From assembly GCF_000237925.1 (NCBI RefSeq), contig NW_017385990.1, positions 744,001 through 808,000 of the forward strand: a DNA stretch of 64,000 nt, read 5' to 3'. The DNA comes from Schistosoma mansoni (taxonomy: Eukaryota; Platyhelminthes; Trematoda; Strigeidida; Schistosomatidae). This document shows positions 57,101-61,364 of the stretch, piece by piece; within the stretch, counting starts at the first letter, position 1, and every line of letters starts with the position of its first letter. A model generated the notes under the pieces. The model worked only from the letters and a program-made list of their open reading frames with translations. It did no database searches and was not told the DNA's origin. The position numbers and the translations under genes were made by a program.

Positions 57101-58692
57101 AAATAATATGAATCTTTCAAGATAACCGTCGTTAATCTGACACACGTCGAAAAGAAAGTGGAAGTTTTAGCTCAGAGTCTGGGACATAATCATAATCTTT
57201 AACTGGGAAACTTAACAGAATCCGCATTCAAAGATGTGACACAGATTCTGTTCGGGATGTCAAATCCCCAGAACTTACTTGGTAAATGGCTTAATTTTGT
57301 AATTTTATTTTGAAAATTTGAATTTCCTTGTTTTTGCGCTAAAGGCGCTCTTTTCACCTTCAAGTCGTATTTCCCACTAGTAAAAAATCTTAAATGCTAT
57401 TGGTCCGTTGTATCTTTTTAGTATGCTATTTTGTAATGGTGCCCAAGGACAAATTATAGCTGTATATATACGTTTGAGTTTTTCCCCTTATGACTCGCTT
57501 GTACTCGGCTGCTTACGGAATATATATTCCCCCTACTTCGCCTTGGACTTCTTCCTCTAGTTATCGGAGCCTGGGAAAACGAATTAGATTAGCCTATCGT
57601 GTCACTGTGTCATTGACCTTCGTTCGTTTACCCAGAAAATCGACTTAGCTCAAACATATCAAATTGTTTAACTATTGAGTAATTAGATTATGTATATCTA
57701 TATTCAGCTTATTATAAGCTTCAATTTGACCTATGAATTATTATTATACGATTTACTTTTCCTAAATTATATTCAGTTTATTGATTATTGTCTCACACGT
57801 TCACAGCCACATTTGACTTGATCCTGTGCAAATATTATTTCCTATTTAATGGTCTGTCTGTCTAGTATATAAACCAAGTATGCTTGAAATAAATGATTCG
57901 CATAACAGAAGCTGTAATTGGTGTTCTGGATTCCATTGGAAAGGCTAGGAGGACAAAGGATCAATAAGGACGTTAGACTGTTTATACCGGTCAAATATCA
58001 TTGATTTGGCACAATAATAAGATTACATTAGTCGTATATCGATTGGTGGATGAGTCACGTGATAAAAAGGCCGATATAAAATCACAACAAATTGGAGACA
58101 GCCTATTTTTTAAATTCATAACAGTATCAATATTACTATTCATATCATCAGAAGGGGGTTTTTGTAGAGATTTAGTATTTTCATAGTTGAAAGCATGAGT
58201 CAATTGAAGCTAGACCACTATGGAAAACCTGGAAGCATTGGACGACCGTTTCGTCCTATTATGGGACTCCGCAGCAGTGCGCATCCACGACTGGATTGGT
58301 TGAAGTTAGACATTAATACCATCGGATGCCTGCTCGGTTAAGTGCTCTGGCGCGAGACTGGAAGGTTCTGGGTTCGAATCTCACGAGGCGAAGTCGTGGA
58401 TGCGCACTGCTGAGGAGTCTCACAATAGGACGAAACGGCCGTCCAGTGCTTCCAAGTTTTCCCTGGTAGTCTAGCTTCAATTGACTCACGCTTTCAAAAA
58501 TGAAAATTACTATTCATATTAAAATTATATAAATTCACTTACGATAATTGGATTGTTGAAAATTTGCAATAATCCTTAATATATTATTAATTCGATCTTG
58601 TTTACCTTGATTAGTCCATGTACTATTTTCACGACGATTATTTAATGATGATGCAGCCACATCAATAAAAGTTAAATCAGAAAGATAAATAC
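29603..58692 (-). CDS. RALGPS: RalGPS, Ral guanine nucleotide exchange factor with PH domain, 3' nine exons
   Basis: RalGPS proteins activate the small GTPase Ral through a CDC25-type RasGEF domain, bind SH3 adaptors through PxxP motifs and attach to membranes through a C-terminal PH domain. Nine minus-strand exons join in phase: 58692-58543, 54030-53407, 50688-50639, 48112-47988, 43236-42683, 37316-36838, 36034-35351, 33454-33185 and 29929-29603 (1087 residues). The first exon reads [11 protein letters not shown] and [14 protein letters not shown]; the second reads [14 protein letters not shown], as in human RalGPS. An IPPPPR motif follows. The PH domain runs from VIREGPLL through NYWAVL to [19 protein letters not shown]. 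The linker is far longer and richer in Ser, Asn and His than in vertebrates. The RasGEF start is off the right edge. A minus-strand AATAAA at 29462-29457 may be the poly(A) signal. Confidence 0.9.
30057..30103 (-). ncRNA. Hammerhead ribozyme motif, intact core (minus strand)
   Basis: Reading in reverse: CTGAGGA, GTCC-CATAATA-GGAC, GAAA, CGGCCG, TC, CAGTGC. The 5' side of stem I is CTGGTG and pairs only partly, so this motif should be weaker than its partner. Confidence 0.6.
30306..30351 (+). ncRNA. Hammerhead ribozyme motif, intact core (plus strand)
   Basis: Stem I GCACTG pairs with CAGTGC. The core is CTGAGGA (position 7 is free in the CUGANGA consensus). Stem II is GTCC/GGAC with a CAAAATA loop, then GAAA, then stem III CGG/CCG and the TC cleavage site after 30345. 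Stem III is self-complementary with no loop, so a dimeric fold is more likely than a monomer. Activity untested. Confidence 0.72.
30741..30799 (-). repeat. RTE-C extreme 3' end fragment
   Basis: About 60 bp: cagtcagctacaacgtagga and ccaggcac, the reverse complement of the family C tail. Confidence 0.65.
31029..31078 (-). repeat. Short RTE-A derivative fragment
   Basis: 50 bp matching the tail-proximal part (gtgatactgcccgggtgccc), ending at the same gaagcagg point as the fragment at 42 kb. Confidence 0.6.
31414..31902. mobile_element. Foldback element with about 100-bp inverted arms
   Basis: 31414-31513 and 31804-31902 are near-perfect inverted repeats (tttgaataaagcc and ggctttattcaaa at the tips; ttacaaccatctatgtattg and its complement inside). 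The 290-bp middle has no coding potential. No hammerhead or B-box was seen. Confidence 0.75.
31961..32532. other. RalGPS intron, unassigned
   Basis: Begins with a tRNA-like string (taacttagtggcaaatcc, ttgggttccagt) that may be a SINE relic. The rest is featureless AT-rich sequence. Confidence 0.35.
32533..33054 (-). mobile_element. Non-autonomous RTE-A derivative
   Basis: Near-complete copy, minus orientation, ending 131 bp before the RalGPS exon at 33185-33454. No clear duplication was seen. Confidence 0.85.
33185..33454 (-). CDS. RALGPS: RalGPS exon: central PH strands
   Basis: Acceptor TTTCTAG, donor GTACCT, exactly 90 codons. It reads [15 protein letters not shown] and then [20 protein letters not shown], which matches human HPDLFLLTDSEKGNSYKF. 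A 30-residue Asn/Ser segment follows. Confidence 0.87.
33536..33675 (+). repeat. tRNA-like SINE remnant
   Basis: Contains taactcagtggtaacgtctc and a weak B-box, gggatagaattcgtc, followed by gctgatgagtgc. The hammerhead-like CTGATGA has no GAAA partner in the right place, so only a tRNA-derived repeat is claimed. Confidence 0.4.
34022..34386 (+). mobile_element. Non-autonomous RTE-A derivative with internal deletion
   Basis: The 5' end (cccccaaatgccctggtacg) and 3' tail are present. About 150 bp are missing after the ggtgcac block. Confidence 0.82.
34745..35243 (-). mobile_element. Non-autonomous RTE-A derivative, diverged
   Basis: An older copy with many substitutions and small deletions, minus orientation, in the RalGPS intron between 33454 and 35351. 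Confidence 0.75.
35351..36034 (-). CDS. RALGPS: RalGPS exon: PH strand 1, long insertion, PH strand 2
   Basis: Acceptor CCTCTAG, donor GTAAGT, 228 codons, phase 0 at both ends. It begins [10 protein letters not shown]. After about 155 residues rich in Ser, Asn and His it resumes [13 protein letters not shown] and [15 protein letters not shown], which corresponds to the human WTKYWAAL and LFYYAAKSLK strands. Confidence 0.85.
36059..36100 (+). repeat. AAT microsatellite
   Basis: About 14 units, in the RalGPS intron directly beside the tail of an RTE-A derivative. Confidence 0.9.
36118..36634 (-). mobile_element. Non-autonomous RTE-A derivative in a short RalGPS intron
   Basis: Near-complete minus copy that makes up most of the 803-bp intron between the exons ending 36034 and 36838. 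It is preceded by an AAT microsatellite. Confidence 0.85.
36838..37316 (-). CDS. RALGPS: RalGPS linker exon ending at PH domain edge
   Basis: Acceptor TTTTTTAG, donor GTAAGT, 479 bp, ends in phase 0. It contains a six-glutamine run, His runs, and the block [18 protein letters not shown]. The final NLEVIRE leads into GPLL of the next exon, the likely first PH strand. The hydrophobic stretch upstream of 37316 is intron. Confidence 0.8.
37575..37936. mobile_element. Palindromic hammerhead SINE
   Basis: Complete arms. The tRNA-like part reads on the minus strand (gagattcgaacccagga is the B-box complement). The plus motif has ATGAGGA (C3 lost); the minus motif has CAAA for GAAA. Both are predicted inactive. 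Confidence 0.8.
38033..38349 (-). mobile_element. RTE-C 3' end, target of the RTE-A insertion at 38361
   Basis: The 3' tail and UTR in reverse, down to gcggactcc of the coding end. It is cut off by the RTE-A copy, so the C insertion is the older of the two. Confidence 0.8.
38361..40811 (+). CDS. RTE-A endonuclease (partial) and complete reverse transcriptase frame
   Basis: 817 codons are open without a stop or frameshift, lacking the first 200 residues of the element protein and hence a native start. They cover the endonuclease end ([13 protein letters not shown]), the whole RT with [30 protein letters not shown] and [10 protein letters not shown], and the C-terminal [18 protein letters not shown] and [15 protein letters not shown]. 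With no promoter and half the endonuclease gone it should not retrotranspose by itself. It is useful as the reference for this family in the window because it shows the pre-mutation codons of the copy at 8.2 kb. Confidence 0.9.
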   Translation, partial: LVGRRTDNGDRLLQLCTDHNLFLASTNFRHSHRRCATWRPPSASQAWTQIDHIAISYRWRGCVQDCRSFWSTYLESDHALVCANLTLLFSGRRIDHHQRIDISKLAATSVASKYRAELASMLATTPPKGIDEHWLHLHDAMKMASKAACGFAKRPAYKHWVSSGSLQLMEARRSTPGDREFDHKRRLLRSEIGQSLRKDREAWWSERANEMEAAAASGNCRKLFQLIRATGSKKSGVSETIYEDDGMPITNISRRLGRWAEFFEGQFNWPAAPATSTSLFCPPWPVTTVPPNEAEVRKELQLLKRYKSPGPDDLPPALFKDGGDFLAKELTVLFGKVWEQESVPTSWNESIVVPIFKKGSRCSCNNYRGISLLPIASKLLASIILCRLFKTRERLTREEQAGFRSGRGCIDHIFTLRQMLEHRHTYRRPTIVVFLDIRAAFDSLDRTVLWDCLLKKGVPEKFINILKALYTKTSGRVRAYNHLSPLFHSSSGVRQGCPISPFLFNFAIDDILETALVDVSNGGVDMLPGERLLDLEYADDIVLLCDNAQGMQSALNQLAISVRRYDMCFAPSKCKVLLQDWQDSNPVLTLDGEEIEVVEKFVYLGSYISAGGGVSDEIGARIMKARAAYANLGHLWRLRDVSLAVKGRIYNASVRAVLLYACETWPLRVEDVRRLSVFDHRCLRRIADIQWQHHVSNAEVRHRVFGRRDDNSIGVTILKHRLRWLGHVLRMSSQRLPRRALFADPGTGWKKRRGGQCMTWCRGMKESCKGLASVGPSRLLGWGPRDGATQWLETLSDMAQNRSQWRSCCNLLLLST
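38361..40976 (+). mobile_element. RTE-A retrotransposon, 5'-truncated, open reading frame intact
   Basis: Flanked by an 11-bp duplication (38350-38360 and 40977-40987). It starts inside the endonuclease region (residue 201 of the full copy) and runs to the 3' A/T tail. It was inserted into a family C fragment within a RalGPS intron, antisense to the gene. The open frame indicates a young insertion. Confidence 0.92.
41134..41397 (-). pseudogene. Truncated histone H2A relic
   Basis: Core histone H2A packages DNA in the nucleosome. From ATG at 41397 the frame gives 87 residues: [44 protein letters not shown] and RHLQLAN, then stop. The family's normal length is about 125, so the C-terminal third (docking domain and tail) is missing. 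Several DNA-contacting arginines are replaced (G-C-V for G-R-V, LLLKG for LLRKG, AACD for AARD, KTC for KTR), mostly C-to-T changes at CpG codons. No intron is present, as is normal for H2A, so retrocopy and DNA-mediated transfer cannot be told apart. It sits on the same strand inside a RalGPS intron, just past an RTE-A element. A functional short histone is unlikely. Confidence 0.85.
41593..41987 (-). mobile_element. RTE-A 3' end fragment
   Basis: The extreme 3' end of RTE-A (about 400 bp), with one internal region of extra AT repeats. The flanks 41581-41592 and 41988-41999 form a 12-bp duplication with one mismatch. Sense to RalGPS. Confidence 0.8.
42022..42147 (-). repeat. RTE-A derivative, tail fragment
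   Basis: 5'-truncated copy holding only the 3' tail and the adjacent tttgtgt-agggct-tgatac block. Confidence 0.75.
42276..42292 (+). repeat. CA microsatellite
   Basis: Short CA run. A second lies at 42466-42482. Confidence 0.8.
42561..42682 (-). other. RALGPS: Possible read-through 3' end giving a PH-less RalGPS
   Basis: Past the GTAAGC donor the frame stays open for 40 codons (HisSerAsn-rich, ending KMTTKL) and stops with TAG. An ATTAAA-type signal is not obvious. This is inference from the open frame only. Retention would truncate the protein before the PH domain. Confidence 0.3.
42683..43236 (-). CDS. RALGPS: RalGPS linker exon with optional read-through end
   Basis: The acceptor is GCCCTGTAG. 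Donor GTAAGC at 42682-42677 joins in phase to the exon at 37316. The content is Ser/Asn/His-rich and contains [10 protein letters not shown]. If the donor is not used, the frame runs 40 more residues to a TAG at 42561, which would give a RalGPS form lacking the PH domain. Confidence 0.75.
43321..43947. other. RalGPS intron left of the RTE-B insertion
   Basis: AT-rich. A string resembling a tRNA B-box complement lies near 43530. No exon seen. Confidence 0.35.
43961..47153 (+). mobile_element. RTE-clade retrotransposon family B, full length, inactive
   Basis: A perfect 13-bp duplication, gacatacgataaa, at 43948-43960 and 47154-47166 brackets 3193 bp. The order is 5' UTR, endonuclease-RT frame and a TAAG-repeat tail. 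Antisense in a RalGPS intron. Confidence 0.93.
44137..47141 (+). pseudogene. RTE-B endonuclease/reverse transcriptase, stops and one frameshift
   Basis: Endonuclease motifs are [40 protein letters not shown] and SDHHLL. RT motifs are [52 protein letters not shown] and FADDLALLS. The C-terminal part contains [20 protein letters not shown] and [17 protein letters not shown]. In-frame stops fall at 44560 (TAA), 44827 (TAA) and 46039 (TAG). A small deletion near 46860-46900 shifts the frame, so the last 80 residues read in another phase up to a TAA at 47139. The basic coiled region at 45230-45460 is Lys/Glu/Ala-rich. Confidence 0.9.
47437..47937 (-). mobile_element. Non-autonomous RTE-A derivative
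   Basis: Near-complete minus copy with small deletions, 50 bp from the RalGPS exon at 47988-48112. Confidence 0.85.
47988..48112 (-). CDS. RALGPS: RalGPS linker exon
   Basis: Acceptor TTTATAG, donor GTAAGT, 125 bp. It reads [11 protein letters not shown], a Thr/Ser run, then [20 protein letters not shown]. It is linker sequence, supported by phase and splice sites and not by a conserved domain. Confidence 0.7.
48730..49256 (+). mobile_element. RTE-C 3' end
   Basis: Reads [18 protein letters not shown], then [18 protein letters not shown] with frameshifts, and [11 protein letters not shown]. The 3' UTR follows and a (CTGA)n tail at 49236-49255. Confidence 0.85.
49437..49803. mobile_element. 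Palindromic hammerhead SINE
   Basis: Complete arms and tRNA-like core (cggttaagtgctatggc, gggttcgaatct). The plus motif has CCGAGGA (U4 lost). The minus motif keeps the GAAA and GAGGA parts but its stem II is altered. Confidence 0.8.
50345..50466. repeat. Hairpin-forming repeat
   Basis: Arms gatagagttttgttct and agaacaaaactctatc with the flanking ctggatg/catccag blocks are inverted about 85 bp apart. The outer part recurs at 63925-63990. Confidence 0.65.
50639..50688 (-). CDS. RALGPS: RalGPS 50-bp micro-exon
   Basis: Acceptor CATATAG, donor GTAAGT. It completes the split glycine codon and reads [16 protein letters not shown]. It joins in phase with both neighbours. It is too short for an ORF scan; support is the two good splice sites and the phase match. 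Confidence 0.7.
50718..51217 (-). mobile_element. Non-autonomous RTE-A derivative
   Basis: Minus copy lacking about 30 bp after the catttg block, 30 bp upstream of the RalGPS micro-exon acceptor. Confidence 0.85.
51218..52012. other. RalGPS intron, AT-rich
   Basis: Nothing recognisable on either strand. Confidence 0.4.
52013..52534 (+). mobile_element. Non-autonomous RTE-A derivative
   Basis: Complete plus-strand copy, from cccccaaaataccctggtac to the AATAAATAAATAA tail. Confidence 0.85.
52535..53406. other. RalGPS intron, AT-rich
   Basis: No repeat or exon recognised before the exon at 53407. Confidence 0.4.
53407..54030 (-). CDS. RALGPS: RalGPS exon: RasGEF end and PxxP linker
   Basis: Acceptor CATCAG, donor GTAAGA, 624 bp. 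It starts [14 protein letters not shown] and [12 protein letters not shown], the closing helix of the GEF domain, then [13 protein letters not shown]. It continues as a Thr/Ser/Asn linker with the proline motif PPMIPPPPR, a candidate SH3 ligand as known for RalGPS. Confidence 0.9.
54135..54665 (+). mobile_element. Non-autonomous RTE-A derivative, complete
   Basis: A 14-bp duplication, aaacatggttatat, at 54121-54134 and 54666-54679 proves retrotransposition of the short form as a unit. Confidence 0.92.
54795..55195 (+). mobile_element. Old RTE-C 3' end fragment
   Basis: Substituted copy of the family C end (tggaagaaagttagtg, tcatcagtcc and gtccgcatgat in order). Confidence 0.6.
55269..55542 (+). 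repeat. RTE-A derivative, truncated at both ends
   Basis: Matches the central part (ctgccttctcgcggcattat onward). It follows a GTAA microsatellite that may be an RTE-B tail. Confidence 0.7.
55543..57254. other. RalGPS intron, mostly unassigned
   Basis: Apart from the small open frame at 56348-56545, nothing supported. tRNA-like B-box strings occur at about 55810. Confidence 0.35.
56348..56545 (-). CDS. Unrecognised 65-codon open frame
   Basis: ATG at 56545 reads [19 protein letters not shown], then a mixed-composition stretch ending [10 protein letters not shown] and TAA. It is not low-complexity and has no match I recognise. It lies on the RalGPS strand in the first large intron, so it could be a retrocopy fragment, an alternative exon or chance. 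Confidence 0.2.
   Translation of the reverse strand: MSHVKSIDDAVNYSPTEMDRIRTKYAPSSLTLLHSVVWHKNGLRKISSQTVRTAPGDLKKALKKL
57255..57654 (+). repeat. Possible second LTR-type sequence
   Basis: Unlike its surroundings: a GC-richer block with tatatatacg, cttatgactcgc and cgccttggacttcttcc. It starts near TGTCAAATCCCC. Only compositional support. Confidence 0.22.
57655..57930 (+). repeat. LTR-like repeat, copy 2
   Basis: Related to 15885-16245, with tatataaaccaagtatg and an AATAAA just after it. Interpreted as LTR promoter and poly(A) signals. No gag or pol is near. Confidence 0.4.
58149..58504. mobile_element. Palindromic hammerhead SINE
   Basis: Complete, with the extra outer segment tcagaagggggtttttgtag at the left end only. 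The plus motif is intact; the minus motif has CTGCGGA (A6 lost). It lies 39 bp from the end of the RalGPS RasGEF exon. Confidence 0.82.
58404..58449 (+). ncRNA. Hammerhead ribozyme motif, intact core
   Basis: Stem I GCACTG/CAGTGC, core CTGAGGA, stem II GTCT/GGAC closed by a G-U pair, loop CACAATA, GAAA, stem III CGG/CCG, cleavage site TC ending 58443. It follows a tRNA-like B-box 40 bp upstream, so a pol III transcript would include it. Confidence 0.7.
58543..58692 (-). CDS. RALGPS: RalGPS exon: C-terminal part of RasGEF domain
   Basis: Acceptor TTTAAAG, donor GTAAGT. It needs one base (G) from an upstream exon. It reads [16 protein letters not shown] and, after a 10-residue insertion, [16 protein letters not shown], the last helices of the CDC25-type RasGEF fold. 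The (PY)LG before it must come from beyond the window. Confidence 0.9.
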
Positions 58693-60028
58693 CTTTAAAG
58701 ATAGAGTAGAAATAAACATTAAAATGTATGAACTATTGAATTACTGATATAATATTGAATTAGTCCAATTAATAATTACAGTTATCAAAACCCACTTCGA
58801 TAGTTATTATAACCAGTAAAGCAATGGACTCACAGTTAAGGAGTTCAACTTGTAGTGCCATGCTTCGTTAATCGTTCACCTCGATTAACCGTTATAATTC
58901 CAAATCTTAACAGTGCATAAAAATCAGAAGGCAAAAAGAGAAGCGGCAACTACAGTTTTATTGACAAATGATACAGGCCAGAAAGTTATAAGCATATGAG
59001 TAAATATCAGCGAGCGAAACATAAATGAAACGCATTGGAGATGGCGGGTAAGTCAACTCGCTTTAATCAAGCGTTATTCAATATTTATAGTCAGACAAGA
59101 ATAAGTTACAGACATTTGATGAATAGGATAAGAAAGTGTAACAAGGTCAAAATATGACTCTTGATAGATAGGTAAATTGGCTTGGCCAGAAGCTAGAATA
59201 AAGTATGTGAGCTTAAAAATCAACCGATACTACGAACGTTTAACCACTAAGCATAGGCTTTGAACTCAACTCTAACTCAGATGCTTCGGTATAGACAGTC
59301 GAGTAGTATCATTAGTTCATATATTTAAAATGTAGCTCATACTTAAGTATTTGATGAATGAGTTAACCTAATCGAATAGTTTATGTTATTATCAGAAGAT
59401 AGAACGCCAATCGTCAGAAAAACAGAAACGAACATTTATCCAAAATATCTTTTAATGAACAGTAATGAGATTCCATTTATGTATGAATCATACCGGTAAA
59501 GAGAAAAGAAAAAAATTTACTGTAAAACAATTTTTAACCTATCCTTGTTAGACAGATGTTCCCTGTTCATTCTCCATTATTGCGAAATCATATAAATCCG
59601 GTATTATTATGTAATGATTAGTTTCTGATCAATTTACAACGATAATTATTTAACATTTAAACCGTTAAATTTTAAACCATAAAAATCTTGAAATACATCG
59701 AAAGAAGCATTATATCTCTTAAGCTTGTCAAGGTTCTCTGTCCTTATTCCCTCCTCGTCAACTCTTTTTTGTGTACTGTTTTATACTACTTAATAATATT
59801 CAGTAAGTAGTTGTGTCCCGAGAAATTTTTACGTGAATGTCGTTTAGTATTATAAAATATTTAAATATACTTATAATATTTATTGTATTTAATTCAACCC
59901 ACGTAGTAGTTATTCTCAGTTTTGTACGGCCATTTATTATTTATTTAAACACAACGGTCCCCATATGTGTCTGCTATTGGTTAAGTTATTGCTTGTTGAT
60001 AAACTGTTATCAATATTAGATATAGTCA
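58693..60028. other. RalGPS intron upstream of RasGEF exon
   Basis: Searched for the preceding RasGEF exons (FWVV, LxxLxxxxAL-type helices) and found none. They should lie beyond the right edge. Confidence 0.45.
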
Positions 60029-60150
60029 GAAGGGGTTTTGTGGAGATTTCAGTATTTTAATGGTTAAAATCATGAGTCAATTGAAGCTAGACCACTATGG
60101 AAAACCTGGAAGCACTGAATGACCGTTTCGTCCTATTGTGGGACTCCTAA
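60029..60150. mobile_element. Palindromic hammerhead SINE, one arm only
   Basis: Left outer segment, arm, and the minus-strand ribozyme motif up to gggactcct, then unrelated sequence. Confidence 0.75.
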
Positions 60151-60243
60151 ATATGAGAAAATTTATGTTCATAGAATAAGTTTTCATAGTTTAACAGTGA
60201 TTAGTTGTACACTTTGAATAAAAACAATAAACGACTAAGAAGT

Positions 60244-60427
60244 AAGCAAAGATGGATAGTGGCTAGCAGTGGGATCCAGTTTGACGCACGTTTCATCCTA
60301 TTCGGGACTAGTCAGCTGGATATACCTGCATCTCAGACTTGTTGATGTTCACTCTGGGATTCGAACCCAGTACCCTTCGCTTCAAACGCCATAGCATTAT
60401 CCACTTAGATACTGAGTCCTGATAGCA
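60244..60427 (-). mobile_element. Sm-alpha-like SINE, half copy
   Basis: Minus orientation: a tRNA-like part with gggttcgaatcccagag B-box, then one hammerhead motif with core CTGACTA (G8 lost) and GAAA. The other arm is missing. Confidence 0.8.
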
Positions 60428-60456
60428 ACTAAGAAGTATCACTGATTTTATTCACC

Positions 60457-60488
<32 letters not shown>

Positions 60489-61364
60489 CAACAAAAAATC
60501 AATTCTATCATTTTATTTGTAAACAGAAATATGAAAGTATCCTTATACAAAAACAAAACAAAGAAGGTGATTGTCACAATTTATCTGACTATCCTATTTA
60601 TAAGAAATGAGAAACAAAAAAAACAACAACACACATTTAAACCATCGAAAATGAATAAGTTTGTACACACTAACTTACACACACACACACATACACCCAT
60701 ACAAACACATACAAATGCATGAAAGAGAACGGGTTGATATCCATTAGGTAGCTAATAAATACTCGACAGTACTAACAATCTACATTAATGAATAGAGAGC
60801 TATGAATTACTTTAATTCAAGTAGTCAACTTATATGTCATGGCAACAATAAAGAATTAGACTGTCAATAATAAATATTATATCGGATCAAATGAAAAATA
60901 TACAGGGCGAGGGGGAGAAAGAGACGCATTTTTTATGATACATATATATACATGATAGAAAATGAATAGTGAACATTGTCTAAGAAAAGAAAATAAACAA
61001 AATCAGCTGATCATTTGTTATTGTTTACCATAAACCACACACACACACAGACACCTAAAACACACATAGTAATCGTCAACCACAACAACAACAACACGTA
61101 TAAACGATTGTCATATAACAATTTCTAGATGATTAGTCCAAATATAGACTTATATACATGGATTATGTAATCATGAATAATTATTACATATGAATAAAGG
61201 AGTAACAACTAAGACACATAGCAAAGTTGGTCACAGTCTGAAAAAAGAAACGTTTATTTCAAAGAGTATGATGTACATCAACACTTTATCAATGACAAGC
61301 CTATTGATAAAAATAACTTGTAGAGTAAATCACAAGATATTTGAAATATAACCATGATAAACAT
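60428..61364. other. Simple-repeat-rich intron stretch
   Basis: CA and CAA runs and AT-rich sequence, with no exon. Confidence 0.45.
60455..60496 (+). repeat. CAC/AAC compound microsatellite
   Basis: Consecutive CAC then AAC triplets, followed by CA runs at about 60679-60694 and 61034-61049. Confidence 0.85.
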
